Part shown: positions 42,412 through 51,664 of the stretch, in pieces
How positions within the stretch are numbered: position 1 is the first letter of the stretch
Layout: each line of letters begins with the position of its first letter
Source of the DNA: JAVVHH01 sp965276815
Lineage (GTDB): Bacteria; Pseudomonadota; Alphaproteobacteria; Acetobacterales; Acetobacteraceae
Direction of reading: 5' to 3'
DNA length: 64,000 nt
NCBI GenBank assembly: GCA_965276815.1
Contig: CBDIBE010000012.1
Coordinates: 1-64,000, forward strand
Translations under genes and position numbers: made by a program
The notes under the pieces: model-generated
What the model saw: only the letters and a program-made list of their open reading frames with translations
Database searches by the model: none
What the model was told of the DNA's origin: nothing

Positions 42412-43538
42412 ACCAGGGCGCGCACGGTCCGGTGCACGGCGAGCGTGCCTTCGACCATGGCGTCGACTGTGTAGCGCGCCGCCCGCACCTGGGCGCCCCC
42501 ATCGCCGCTGGCATCAAGCGCGTGCTGCAAGGCCGGACGCAATTCTCGCTCCGAACCGACGAATATGGCCGCGTCGTCCCACAGCTCGCGGAAGCTCGGG
42601 ATGTCGGACAGGACCAGGCGCATGCCGGCCTGGGCCGCTTCCAGGACCGCGAGCCCGAAGGGTTCGTAGAGCGCCATCGACGCGAACACCGACGCGTCCG
42701 CATAGGCGCGGCCCATCGCATCCAGCTCGCCCAACAATTCCAGGTTCGGCAGGTCTATTGCGGCCCCATTTGGGCCGCGCACCGGGCCGGCGGCCCGGAT
42801 CGGCGCATCCAATGCCGGCGCGACGCGATCGAGCGCGGCTGCATTCTTTGCCTCGTCCCAAAGCCGTCCCGCGGTCAGTATCAAACGCTTTCTTTCTCCC
42901 TCTCCCCTCGGGAGAGAGTCGGGGTGAGGGTGCGAGCTGGCCGAAAGCCCCTCACCCAACCCTCTCCCGGAGGGAGAGGGCTCACGAGCGCGTCCGTTGC
43001 GGACGACGTGCACCGGGAGCGGCCCATACACCGCGCGGAGCGCCGCCGCGTGCGCCGCGCTCGGGGCGATCAGTGCGTCTGCCGCATGCAGGCCGGCTGC
43101 CGTCGCCGCCGTCCTCCAGCGGAAGTCCTCGGGCAGCTCGCCGCCGCGCACCGCACGCCACCAAGTGCCGACGCAGGAATGCGCGACCGCCACCACCGGG
43201 GCCGGCCACCGCTCGGATCCGACCAAAGCCGGCGCGTGCAGATGAACCGCGGCGGCCCGCGCCGCCATGCGCCGCAGCGCCGCGGTGGAAACTGCCAGAG
43301 CCGCCTCGTCCGCCGCTGTCCAGTCGAGCGGCAGCCCGGTGTCGATCAGCAATAGTCCGGCCTGCCGGGCCGCTTCGCGCTGGCGCTCGCTCGGCGCCGG
43401 CCCCAAAACGGCGAGCGTGGTCGGAACACCCCTGGCCACGAACCCGGCCCCGAGGTCCAGCGAGTAGCGCCACACGCCGCCAACCGCGTCCGTCGTCATC
43501 AACAGGCCGGGCTGGGCGCGGATCAGCCCGTCCGGCAC
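42408..43538 (-). CDS. GT4-type glycosyltransferase carrying an in-frame repeat insertion
   Basis: A 376-aa GT-B protein: N-domain LLMTTDAVGGVWRYSLDLGAGFVARGV, C-domain LILTAGRLWDEAKNAAALDRVAPAL and the donor-site loop ASMALYEPFGLAVLEAAQAGMRLVLSDIPSFRELW with the E-x7-E motif of GT4 enzymes. Between the domains, after HVVRNGR, about 34 residues (EPSPSGRGLGEG...PRGEGERK) are encoded by a dispersed palindromic element (42890-42981). The frame is kept and the insertion is in the interdomain linker, so the enzyme may still work. It overlaps the radical SAM gene by 16 nt. Confidence 0.88.
   Translation of the reverse strand: MPDGLIRAQPGLLMTTDAVGGVWRYSLDLGAGFVARGVPTTLAVLGPAPSERQREAARQAGLLLIDTGLPLDWTAADEAALAVSTAALRRMAARAAAVHLHAPALVGSERWPAPVVAVAHSCVGTWWRAVRGGELPEDFRWRTAATAAGLHAADALIAPSAAHAAALRAVYGPLPVHVVRNGRAREPSPSGRGLGEGLSASSHPHPDSLPRGEGERKRLILTAGRLWDEAKNAAALDRVAPALDAPIRAAGPVRGPNGAAIDLPNLELLGELDAMGRAYADASVFASMALYEPFGLAVLEAAQAGMRLVLSDIPSFRELWDDAAIFVGSERELRPALQHALDASGDGGAQVRAARYTVDAMVEGTLAVHRTVRALV
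42890..42981. repeat. REP-like palindromic element inside the GT4 gene
   Basis: The plus strand shows CCCTCTCC (42960-42967) with GGAGAGGG (42973-42980), a similar stem around CTCTCCCCTCGGGAGAGA (42899-42916), and a longer-range pair GGGTGAGGG (42922-42930) with CCCTCACCC (42949-42957). Translated, it gives the PSPSGRGLGEG / HPDSLPRGEGE signature that I know from many proteobacterial genomes as a dispersed intergenic palindromic repeat. Here it lies within a coding region. Confidence 0.75.
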
Positions 43539-44815
43539 GCCTGCTCCAGCTCGGGCAAGGGCAGCGGCCGGTCCTCCTGGATGTCGGAAAACTGCGAGAA
43601 CTGGCCGAGATAGTGCGTGTGCGCCCGTTCCCAGGCCTGGTCGTCCGGCATTCCGAACAGGCGGCGGTAGTCGGGCGAGCTCGGATAGGGATAGAGCGGC
43701 ACCGGGTCATTGGCCCAAACGCCGTGCGTCTTCAGCCCCTCGCGCCAGGACACGACCAGCGCCGCATCGTCGTCGGCGACTTCGAGCAAGTTGGCTTGCA
43801 CGAACGGCACATGCTGCCTCGCCAGGATCAGCAGCTCGGCCAGCTCGGCCGTGGTCAGCTTGCAGCGCTTGTCCAGCGCCGCGCGGCCGTGTTCGGTCAG
43901 GCTCTCGACGCCGGCTTCGATCGAGACGCAGCCGGCGCGGCCGAGCAGCTCGATCATCTCCGGCTTCCAGAGGTCGATTCGCGTCTGGATGCCAAACTCG
44001 ATCGGTCGCTCGGCGAGCGCCTCAAGGAGAGCGCGGTTGGGCAGGAAGATCTCGTCGATGAAATAGACGTACTCGACCCCTTGCGCGGTCAACCCGTCGA
44101 GCTCCGCCAGCAGCGGGGCGAGGTCGCGACGACGGTAGCGGTCGCGGAAATCGATCTTGGCGCAGAAGGTGCAGGAATAGGGGCAGCCGCGCGACGCCTC
44201 GACCTCGGCGCCGGGCGCCTGGGCCGGGCGGTCGAACCGGTGATGATGGTGGTGGTGGCGGCGGACCCACTCGTCCGGCCAGCGCAAGGCTGGCTGGTTG
44301 GTGAACCGCGCCGCCTGCGGCCCCCCGCTTTGCCGCAATTGGCCGTCACGCAGCGTGGCAGTCCCGGGGACCGCGCCGGGCGCACCGCCGGCCGCGAGTG
44401 CGGCGACAACTTCCTCGCATTCGCCGAGCACGACCCCGCCCACGCCAAGCTTTGCCAACGTCGCCCCCGGCGTCGACGACCCGTGCGGGCCGACCGCGAC
44501 GGTCAGGCCGCCGTCGCCGCCGATCGCGTCGAGCATGGTCCGCGGCACCCGCAATTCGGGCGGCGCGCACCGCCAGAACAAGTAGCTGGGTGCAGTGGCG
44601 ACCACGGTCATGGCCGGGCCAAAATCCCGAATCGCCGCCGCCAGCTCGGCATAGCTCTGGCCCATCAGATGGCCATCGAGCAGCAACACCTCATGCCCAT
44701 CCCGTTCGAGCGCGGCCCGGCAATAGCCGAATTCGAGCGGCAGATGCGGCTCGCGGCAGCCGAAATAGATGCTGCCCTCAAAGGTCCAGGGAGGATTGAC
44801 CAGCGCAATTTTCAT
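43523..44815 (-). CDS. B12-binding domain radical SAM protein
   Basis: ATG 44815 overlaps the epimerase stop (ATGA) and gives 430 aa. The N-terminal B12-binding-like domain starts MKIALVNPPWTFEGSIYFG and has Asp47-x-His49-x-x-Gly52 (DGHLMG), the cobalamin lower-ligand motif. The radical SAM cluster is Cys211-x3-Cys215-x2-Cys218 (RGCPYSCTFC). A run of six His (residues 187-192) precedes the cluster. It resembles the TIGR04295-type enzymes that I recall next to glycosyltransferases, but I could not check this. It would methylate or rearrange a sugar or lipid of the glycan made by its operon. Confidence 0.88.
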   Translation of the reverse strand: MKIALVNPPWTFEGSIYFGCREPHLPLEFGYCRAALERDGHEVLLLDGHLMGQSYAELAAAIRDFGPAMTVVATAPSYLFWRCAPPELRVPRTMLDAIGGDGGLTVAVGPHGSSTPGATLAKLGVGGVVLGECEEVVAALAAGGAPGAVPGTATLRDGQLRQSGGPQAARFTNQPALRWPDEWVRRHHHHHHRFDRPAQAPGAEVEASRGCPYSCTFCAKIDFRDRYRRRDLAPLLAELDGLTAQGVEYVYFIDEIFLPNRALLEALAERPIEFGIQTRIDLWKPEMIELLGRAGCVSIEAGVESLTEHGRAALDKRCKLTTAELAELLILARQHVPFVQANLLEVADDDAALVVSWREGLKTHGVWANDPVPLYPYPSSPDYRRLFGMPDDQAWERAHTHYLGQFSQFSDIQEDRPLPLPELEQACRTG

Positions 44816-45861
44816 TGCGTGACAGTCTCGAACACCTGACGTTCCGTCTCGATCCAAGCAGCCAGCCGGCGAAGGCCGTCGCGCCAATCCACTGCTGTCT
44901 CGAGCCCCAGCGCTTGGCGCGCTCGCGACGTGTCGGCAACGAAGTAGCGCTGGTCGCCGGGCCGCCAGTCCGCGAAGCGCAGATCGGGCGCACGACCGGT
45001 GATCTTGCCGATTTCGGCGAGCACCTGCAGCAGCGTCACCGCGTTGGCAGGGCCGCCGCCCAAATTGAACGCCGCGCCCGACACCTGGCCGATGCGGCGC
45101 CAGGCGGCGATATACGCGTCAACGGCGTCATCGACGTAGAGCACGTCACGAACCTGCCTGCCATCGCCGTAGATGCTGACCGGCCGCCCGGCGAGCACCG
45201 AGTAGAGGAAGTGGGCGAGCCACCCCTGATCCTCGGTACCGAGCTGGCGCGGGCCGTAGATGCAGCTCATGCGCAGCACGCAGGCCGCGATCCCATAGGA
45301 GCGCGCGTAGTCCAGCACGTATTGATCGGCTGCCCCTTTCGAGCAGCCATACGGCGTGTAGAAGCTGAGCGGGCGGTCTTCGCCGATCCCCCGGGCGCGC
45401 AGGTGCGCATCCTCCGGCAAATAGGCCTCGCCATCGCGGACCAGATCGATGTCGGCGAGGTTGCCGTAAACCTTGTTGGTGCTGGCGAACACCAGGGAAG
45501 GCGGGTCGGGCTGCCGCCGCACCGCCTCGAGCATGTTGAACGTACCGAGCAGGTTAACGTCGAAATCGTGCGAGGGGTCGGCCATGCTTGTCGTGACGGC
45601 GACCTGCGCTGCCATATGGAACACGGCGTCGGCTTGCGCCACCGCGTCGTCTAGCTTGTCGCGATCCCGTATGTCCGCGACCATCGGGATGACCCGGCTG
45701 CCATGCCGCCGCCGCAGCCATTCGAGGTTCGCGCCCACACCGGGCCGGGCCAGCGCATCGTAGACAATCACGGTGCGACCCAACCCGGCCAGCCGGTCCG
45801 CCAGATTGCTGCCGATGAAGCCCGCCCCACCGGTCACCAGAATGGGACGCTGCGCGCTCAT
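44812..45861 (-). CDS. NAD-dependent nucleotide-sugar epimerase/dehydratase
   Basis: A 349-aa extended SDR: ILVTGGAGFIGSNLADRLAGLGRTVIVYDAL for NAD binding, FASTNKVYGN with the catalytic Thr/Asn position, and YTPYGCSKGAADQYVLDYARSYG containing the YxxxK. The NKVYG and the long tail (LRFADWRPGDQRYFVADTSRARQALG) are like CDP-paratose/CDP-tyvelose 2-epimerases, so a 2-epimerase role is possible but not certain. It overlaps both neighbours by 4 nt. Confidence 0.9.
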   Translation of the reverse strand: MSAQRPILVTGGAGFIGSNLADRLAGLGRTVIVYDALARPGVGANLEWLRRRHGSRVIPMVADIRDRDKLDDAVAQADAVFHMAAQVAVTTSMADPSHDFDVNLLGTFNMLEAVRRQPDPPSLVFASTNKVYGNLADIDLVRDGEAYLPEDAHLRARGIGEDRPLSFYTPYGCSKGAADQYVLDYARSYGIAACVLRMSCIYGPRQLGTEDQGWLAHFLYSVLAGRPVSIYGDGRQVRDVLYVDDAVDAYIAAWRRIGQVSGAAFNLGGGPANAVTLLQVLAEIGKITGRAPDLRFADWRPGDQRYFVADTSRARQALGLETAVDWRDGLRRLAAWIETERQVFETVTQ

Positions 45862-46967
45862 GCCACGAGGCCACGCTGCTCGAGTTCACGCCGCGCGTCG
45901 TGCACGCGGTCCTCGGCGCGCTGCAGCCGCACCCATTCGGCAAGCTCGCCGAGGCTGTCGGCGAAACAGCGCCGGGGCTGAAAACCCAGGACGTCACGCG
46001 CCAGCGAGATGTCGGCGAAACAGTGCCTGATATCGCCGGTGCGTGCCTTGCCCATCACTTCCGGCGTCAGCTCCGCGACGCCCATCGCGTCGGCGAGGGC
46101 AGAAGCGACTTCGGTGATGCTCACGTCCCGGCCGCTGCCGATATTGAACACTTGGCCGGGCGCATGCGGGTGTTCGAGCGCCAGCAGGAAGGCGCGGGCC
46201 ACATCCTCGACATGCACGAAATCCCGCCGTTGTTCGCCGTCCTCGAACACCATCGGCCTTTCCCGGTTCTGCAGCCGGGAGGCAAAGATCGCGAGTACGC
46301 CGGTGTAGGGGTTGGAGAGCGCCTGGCCGGGCCCATAGACGTTGAATAGCCGCAGCGCCACGCCCTGCATGCCGTAAGCCGGCGCCACCGTCAGGGTCAG
46401 CCGTTCTTGGACGTATTTGGTCAGCGCATAGACCGAGGCGAGATTTGGCCGCTTCCATTCCGGCGTGGCCATTGGGGTCAGCTTGACGCCGTCCGGACCG
46501 ACCGGGTCCCAGCCGGTGTCGCCCCGCTGCGCCGGCCGAGTCACATCGTCCATGCGCTCGCCGGCGGCGGAGCGGTAAAGACCCTCGCCGTAGATGCTCA
46601 TCGAGCTCGCGACGATGATCCGTGCGACCGGGCGGTCGATTAGCGCCTGGAACAGAACGGCTGTGCCGCCATCGTTGACCGACACATAGCGGTCGATCGC
46701 ATACATGCTCTGGCCGACGCCGACCTCGGCGGCGAGGTGGATCACGCTGTCGACGCGATCCAGCGCCGATGTGACAAGGTCGAGATCGCGGACATCGCCG
46801 CGGATCAGCTCCACATCGTCGAAGATTTTGTCGCGGCCGGCACCGCGATGCACTTGCTCGATCAGGCTATCCAGCACGCGGACCTCGTAACCGCGCTGCA
46901 GGAGCATCTTCGTCACATGGCAGCCAATGAAACCAGCCCCGCCCGTGACGAGAACTCTTGTTGTCAT
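45858..46967 (-). CDS. NAD-dependent nucleotide-sugar epimerase
   Basis: A 369-aa extended SDR and first gene of the glycan operon. It starts MTTRVLVTGGAGFIGCHVTKMLLQRGYEVRVLDSL, has ASSMSIYGEGLY, YALTKYVQERL (YxxxK) and RLFNVYGPGQALSNPYTGVLAIFASRLQNRERPMVFEDGEQRRDFVHVEDVA. It supplies an activated sugar, most like UDP- or GDP-hexose 4-epimerase/dehydratase types. The 148 bp upstream, to 47115, should contain the operon promoter; I did not find a clear consensus there. Confidence 0.9.
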   Translation of the reverse strand: MTTRVLVTGGAGFIGCHVTKMLLQRGYEVRVLDSLIEQVHRGAGRDKIFDDVELIRGDVRDLDLVTSALDRVDSVIHLAAEVGVGQSMYAIDRYVSVNDGGTAVLFQALIDRPVARIIVASSMSIYGEGLYRSAAGERMDDVTRPAQRGDTGWDPVGPDGVKLTPMATPEWKRPNLASVYALTKYVQERLTLTVAPAYGMQGVALRLFNVYGPGQALSNPYTGVLAIFASRLQNRERPMVFEDGEQRRDFVHVEDVARAFLLALEHPHAPGQVFNIGSGRDVSITEVASALADAMGVAELTPEVMGKARTGDIRHCFADISLARDVLGFQPRRCFADSLGELAEWVRLQRAEDRVHDARRELEQRGLVA

Positions 46968-47115
46968 ACCAGAAACATCCCCTGAGCCTCTGACCGAGTC
47001 TTCCTTCCCGCTGGGACTCAGGGAACTACCCTGACCTGCTTGCCTGCACTAACGTGTTTGTAGCCCCACATTTCAAGTTAGCGACAATTCCGGCGCTCAC
47101 AAATCAGCGAGGGGG

Positions 47116-47769
47116 CTATGCGGCGCCTTTGGCCAGCACGCGATGGGCCTTCTGCAGGGCCTCGGCGAACACGTCGGGCGGCACGGCACCGGAAAACAGC
47201 ACGTGACCGTCGAGGACGAAGGTCGGCACGCCATTCAGCCCGGCGCGCCGCACGGCGGCATCTTCGGCTGCGACCTCGGCCTCGCCGGAGTTGCTTTCGA
47301 GATAGGCCAGGGCTGCCTCTCGATCCAAATCGGCCGCCACGGCCGCCGCGGCCAGCACCGCCCGATCGCCAATGTCTTGGCCTTCCACGAAATAGGCCTC
47401 GAACAGCCGGTCCACGAGCGCGTCCTGTTGCCCCAGCTCGCCCGCCCAGCGGATCAGCCGATGCGCGTCCATCGTATTCGGGGTGCGCTGCATCCGCTCG
47501 TGCCGGATCTCGATCCCCGCCGCCCGCGCCGCGTCCGCAACTTGCTGATCTAGCTTGCGCGAATGGGCCAGGCTGCCGAACTTGGCTGCCCGGTACTCGT
47601 CCCGGGCCACGCCTGCCCTCGGCATGTCGGGATTGAGCTGGAACGGCCGCCAGCCAACTTGGAACCGCAGCCCTTCCGCCGCCAGCGTCGTCAGCGCTTT
47701 CTGCATGTGCTGCTTGCCGATGTAGCACCAGGGGCAGATCACATCGGAATAGACGTCGAGCTGGTTCAT
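47116..47769 (-). CDS. DsbA/FrnE-family thiol oxidoreductase
   Basis: A 217-aa thioredoxin-fold protein with the CPWC active site at residues 12-15 (YSDVICPWCYIGKQHMQKAL) and the cis-Pro loop NGVPTFVLDGHVLFSGAVPP. There is no signal peptide, so it acts in the cytosol as FrnE-type proteins do. Such proteins may isomerise or oxidise thiols; a glutathione-dependent isomerase role is less likely with an intact CxxC. It is 10 bp downstream of mmsB in the same direction. Confidence 0.9.
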   Translation of the reverse strand: MNQLDVYSDVICPWCYIGKQHMQKALTTLAAEGLRFQVGWRPFQLNPDMPRAGVARDEYRAAKFGSLAHSRKLDQQVADAARAAGIEIRHERMQRTPNTMDAHRLIRWAGELGQQDALVDRLFEAYFVEGQDIGDRAVLAAAAVAADLDREAALAYLESNSGEAEVAAEDAAVRRAGLNGVPTFVLDGHVLFSGAVPPDVFAEALQKAHRVLAKGAA

Positions 47770-47779
47770 AAGCGCCGGT

Positions 47780-48679
47780 TTACTCGCGGAAGCGGCCTTC
47801 GAGCAATGCGCGGGCGATCACCGAGAAGTCCTTGCCGCCGAGGCCGAGCTGGCTCAGCCGTTCATAGGCCTGGCGCGCCGCCGGGCCCAGCACGGCGGGA
47901 GCGCCGGTCTCGCTCTCCGCCGCGGTGGCCAAGCCGAGGTCCTTCAGCATCAGGTCCACCGCGAACCCGGCTGCGTAGTCGCGATTGGCCGGCGATGCCG
48001 GGACCGGGCCGGGGACCGGGCAATAGCCGGTGAGCGCCCAGCACTGACCGGAGGATTTGGAGCTGATGTCGAACATCGCCTGAAAATCCAGGCCGAGCTT
48101 GTCGGCCAAGGCGAATGCCTCGGCCACGCCCACCATGGAAATCCCAAGCATCAGATTGTTGCAGACCTTGGCGGCCTGCCCGGCGCCGGCCGGCCCGGCG
48201 AGCACGATCGTCCGCCCCATCTGCTCCAGCATCGGTTTGGCCCGCTCGAACGCGGTGGTCTCGCCGCCGACCATGAAGGTCAGCGTCCCGGCGGTCGCAC
48301 CGCCCACGCCGCCGGAGACCGGCGCGTCCAGCATGGGGAAGCCACGCTTGGCCGCATCGGCCGCCATCTCGCGGGCGGTCGCGACGTCGATGGTTGAGCT
48401 GTCGATCACCAGCATGCCGGGCGCCGCATGCTCGAATACCCCGCCCTGCCCCGCGAGCACGGCGCGCACGTGCTGGCCGGCGGGCAGCATCGTGACCACC
48501 GTCTCGCACCCGGCAACGGCCTCAGGGATGGAGGAGGTGACCTGGCCGCCTGCCTCGGCGAGCCGGGTTCGTGCGGATTCCGCGAGATCGAAGCCGAGCA
48601 CGGTATGTCCGGCACGGACGAGGTTGACCGCCATGGGCAGGCCCATATTGCCCAGTCCAATGAACCCGATCTGCGACAT
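47780..48679 (-). CDS. mmsB: 3-hydroxyisobutyrate dehydrogenase
   Basis: ATG 48679 gives 299 aa (MSQIGFIGLGNMGLPMAVNLV) with the GLGNMG dinucleotide motif. FDLAESARTRLAEAG follows, then DAPVSGGVGGATAGTLTFMVGG (substrate loop) and AGAGQAAKVCNNLMLGISM with the catalytic Lys. The MmsB-specific stretch DISSKSSGQCWALTGYCPVPGPVPASPANRDYAAGF is present, which favours valine catabolism over tartronate semialdehyde reduction. The usual partner mmsA is not next to it. Confidence 0.92.
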   Translation of the reverse strand: MSQIGFIGLGNMGLPMAVNLVRAGHTVLGFDLAESARTRLAEAGGQVTSSIPEAVAGCETVVTMLPAGQHVRAVLAGQGGVFEHAAPGMLVIDSSTIDVATAREMAADAAKRGFPMLDAPVSGGVGGATAGTLTFMVGGETTAFERAKPMLEQMGRTIVLAGPAGAGQAAKVCNNLMLGISMVGVAEAFALADKLGLDFQAMFDISSKSSGQCWALTGYCPVPGPVPASPANRDYAAGFAVDLMLKDLGLATAAESETGAPAVLGPAARQAYERLSQLGLGGKDFSVIARALLEGRFRE

Positions 48680-48713
48680 GTTCCCTCTCCTTAATTGCTG
48701 AGTTTGGCTTCGA

Positions 48714-49520
48714 TCACCCGCAATCGGCAACCCGGCCGGGGTGGGTGAAGATCTCGAACCCATTCTCCCGCACGACCCCGATCAGGGTGATCTGGGCCGC
48801 ATCGGCCGTTTGTATCGCCAGCCGGGTCGGCGCGGACATGGCTGCGAGCACCGGGGTTCCAAGCATTGCCGCCTTCTGCACGAGCTCGACCGAGATCCGG
48901 CTCGTCATCAGGACCATGCCCGAGCCGCCGTCGACGCCACTCCGCGCAAGGGCGCCTGCCAGCTTATCCAGCGCGTTGTGCCGGCCGACATCCTCGCGCA
49001 CCGCGACCAGGCCTTTATCTGCCTGCCAGAACCCGGCCGCATGCACGGCATGGGTCTGCTGATTGAGACGTTGCAGCGCAGGCAGCGCCGCCATGGCTGC
49101 CCGCACCGACTCTGCCGCAATACGGAGCATCGCGGACACCGGCGGCGACGTGCGCACCGCCTGTTCGAGACTTTCCAGCCCGCACAGCCCACACCCTGTC
49201 GGCCCGGCCAAAATCCGCCGACGCGCTTGCAATGCGCCCAAGATGTCGGTACCGACCCACATCCGCAGCTCGATGCCGCTCCCGGCCGCAACGACCTCGA
49301 GCTGTTCAATCTCGGACGCGGCGCTGACGATGCGCTCGCTCAAGCTGAAGCCGACCGCAAAATCCTCCAAGTCGGCAGGGGTCGCCATCATCACCGCATG
49401 GGTCAGACGGTTGTAGGACAACGCCACCGGGGTCTCCTCGGCGGCGCGCCGCATGTGCTTATTGAATTCCCCATGCCAGCCGAGAGCTTGCACCTCCTGC
49501 ATAGGTGCCGGCAGGGTCAC
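48714..49520 (-). CDS. fdhD: Formate dehydrogenase accessory sulfurtransferase FdhD
   Basis: A 268-aa protein with the sulfur-carrying pair Cys110-x2-Cys113 in AGPTGCGLCGLESL, an N-terminal ETPVALSYNRLTHAVMMATPADLEDFAVGFSLSE and the binding block VREDVGRHNALDKLAGALA. FdhD moves sulfur from the IscS desulfurase onto the molybdenum cofactor before insertion into formate dehydrogenase. The start may be GTG 49520, overlapping the DUF72 stop as GTGA, or ATG 49502. No formate dehydrogenase genes are in the window. Confidence 0.95.
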   Translation of the reverse strand: MTLPAPMQEVQALGWHGEFNKHMRRAAEETPVALSYNRLTHAVMMATPADLEDFAVGFSLSERIVSAASEIEQLEVVAAGSGIELRMWVGTDILGALQARRRILAGPTGCGLCGLESLEQAVRTSPPVSAMLRIAAESVRAAMAALPALQRLNQQTHAVHAAGFWQADKGLVAVREDVGRHNALDKLAGALARSGVDGGSGMVLMTSRISVELVQKAAMLGTPVLAAMSAPTRLAIQTADAAQITLIGVVRENGFEIFTHPGRVADCG

Positions 49521-50311
49521 TCCTGGCGTAGCCGGGTCAGCATGGCGGCCGCGGCGTGTGGCGCGCGGACTTTGTCACCGCTAATAAAGTAAATGAAGCA
49601 TTCGCGGCTGCGCTTGGCCGGCGCCGGACCCACCAGCGTCAGGTCGTTGACGGCCTGGCCGGAGGACCAGCGCTGGATCCGGTCAGCCCACAGGTCGAGC
49701 GCCGCGCTGGCGTAGCCTTCAGGTTCTGCTTCGCTGTTTTGCTCGAGCCGCGCGTAGACGAATGGCGCCGTGAGATCGCCCAACAAGGTGTGCTTGCCGG
49801 ATTCGACGATGGCGTTGGCGATCCCGGCCTCCTGCAGCAGCGCGGCCCAGGCCGGGTCGGCGAAACTGGGATGCCGCGCTTCGATCACGTGCCGCAGTGC
49901 CATGCCGCCGTGTGACGCCGGCAGGCGCTCGATGAAGGGGCGCATGTTGTCGGCGTCAAACTGGCGCGTTGGCGGGAATTGCCACAGCATCGGGCCGAGC
50001 TTGTCTTGGAGTTCCAACACGCCGGAATTGAGGAATCGCTCAATGGACTCACCGGCTTCGGTGAGGTCGCGACGATGCGTGGCGTAGCGGGGGCCTTTGA
50101 CGGAGAAGACGAAGTCGTCGGGTGTCTCTTGCCGCCATTTGATGAAGCTGACCGGCTTCTGCGAGCCGTAGAAGGTTGCGTTGATCTCGATCGAGGTCAC
50201 GTGCAGGCTGGCATAGGACAGCTCTTGCTGATGCGGCAGCTTGTCCGGATAGAAGCTCCCGCGCCACGGCGCGAAGTTCCATCCTCCGATCCCGACATGC
50301 ACGTGCGCCAT
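49517..50311 (-). CDS. DUF72 domain protein (YecE family)
   Basis: ATG 50311 gives 264 aa (MAHVHVGIGGWNFAPWRGSFYP). Family blocks: SYASLHVTSIEINATFYGSQKPVSFIKWRQETPDDFVFSVKGPRYATH, LGPMLWQFPPTRQFDADNM and HVIEARHPSF. The fold is a TIM barrel of unknown activity. It starts only 65 bp after the 5S rRNA and is read in the same direction. I saw no clear terminator in between, so some readthrough from the rRNA operon is possible. Confidence 0.9.
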   Translation of the reverse strand: MAHVHVGIGGWNFAPWRGSFYPDKLPHQQELSYASLHVTSIEINATFYGSQKPVSFIKWRQETPDDFVFSVKGPRYATHRRDLTEAGESIERFLNSGVLELQDKLGPMLWQFPPTRQFDADNMRPFIERLPASHGGMALRHVIEARHPSFADPAWAALLQEAGIANAIVESGKHTLLGDLTAPFVYARLEQNSEAEPEGYASAALDLWADRIQRWSSGQAVNDLTLVGPAPAKRSRECFIYFISGDKVRAPHAAAAMLTRLRQE

Positions 50312-50375
50312 GGGCAAAACCTAGTCGTCTTGGCCCGGCGGCGCGAGGGTTGATTGTGTTTGATGTTGGTTTGGA

Positions 50376-50496
50376 GGACCTGGCGGCGGCCGACTTTTCC
50401 GCAGCTTGGGCTGCAGTATCATGGGCGCTGGAGGTTTTCACGGTCGAGTTCGGGATGGGATCGGGTGTGGTCCCTCCGCCATAGCCACCAGGTCGT
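50376..50496 (-). rRNA. 5S ribosomal RNA
   Basis: The minus strand starts GACGACCUGGUGGCUAUGGC and includes the conserved CACACCCGAUCCCAUCCCGA and GAACUCGACCGUGAAA segments, ending with a strand that pairs with the 5' end (CCAGGUCCUC). Ends are set from the terminal stem and are good to a few bases. Confidence 0.93.
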
Positions 50497-50523
50497 CCAA
50501 ACCATAGCAACAGGTTCTGTTGG

Positions 50524-50582
50524 GTGATCGGTGATCGGTGAACAAGCAAGACCGCCCTGCTTGAATACCGGTCACCGATCAC
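50524..50582. repeat. rrn palindromic repeat, copy in the 23S-5S spacer
   Basis: Arm 50524-50548 (GTGATCGGTGATCGGTGAAC, then AAGCA) pairs imperfectly with 50558-50582 over about 25 bp with few mismatches and a 9-nt loop. The right part can instead pair with a half-copy at 53825-53848 on the other side of the 23S gene, forming a 23S processing stem. Confidence 0.75.
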
Positions 50583-50826
50583 CGTTCACGGTTGATTGGC
50601 TGAATGCTGTGCGAGGTTGGGATTGAGCCTATTGGGCGATTAGGACCAGTTAGCTTTCGCGTTGCCGCGTTTATACACCTGGCCTATCGACGTGCTGGTC
50701 TGGCACGGCCCTTGGGGAGACCTGGTTTTGAGGGTGGTTTCCCGCTTAGATGCTTTCAGCGGTTATCCAGTCCGCACATAGCTACCCGGCGGTGCCGCTG
50801 GCGCGACAACCGGTCCACCAGAGGTG

Positions 50827-50858
<32 letters not shown>

Positions 50859-50916
50859 CGCCTCGCAAGTCTCCTTCACCCACGGCAGATAGGGACCGAA
50901 CTGTCTCACGACGTTC

Positions 50917-51029
<113 letters not shown>

Positions 51030-51061
51030 GACTCTTGGGGGAGATCAGCCTGTTATCCCTA

Positions 51062-51097
<36 letters not shown>

Positions 51098-51239
51098 GCG
51101 GGACCACCGGATCACTATGGCCGACTTTCGTCTCTGCTCGAGCTGTCGCTCTCGCAGTCAGGCGGGCTTATGCCATTGCACTCAGCAGCCGATGTCCGAC
51201 CGGCCTGAGCCCACCATCGCGCGCCTCCGTTACACTTTG

Positions 51240-51271
<32 letters not shown>

Positions 51272-51525
51272 TGCAGGGTCCCGACCCGGGCTGACCGGGT
51301 GCGGTTAGACATCAGAAGCGCACAGGGCGGTATTTCAAGGGTGACTCCACCAAGGCTAGCGCCCCGGCTTCACAGTCTCCCGCCTATCCTACACAGTGCT
51401 CTCCTAATGCCACTGCAAAGCTGCAGTAAAGGTTCATAGGGTCTTTCCGTCTGACCGCGGGTACCCCGCATCTTCACGGGGAATTCAATTTCGCTGAGCC
51501 GATGCTGGAGACAGTGGGGAAGTCG

Positions 51526-51626
<101 letters not shown>

Positions 51627-51633
51627 TTGCACC

Positions 51634-51664
<31 letters not shown>

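Noticed and set aside
42758..44839. Open frame of 693 codons on the plus strand over the glycan genes
   Set aside because: It is antisense to the GT4 and radical SAM genes and shows low-complexity Arg/Pro/Ala sequence.
50049..50582. Open frame running through the 5S rRNA gene on the minus strand
   Set aside because: It translates 5S rRNA (PDPIPNSTVKTSSAHDTAAQ), a familiar artefact.
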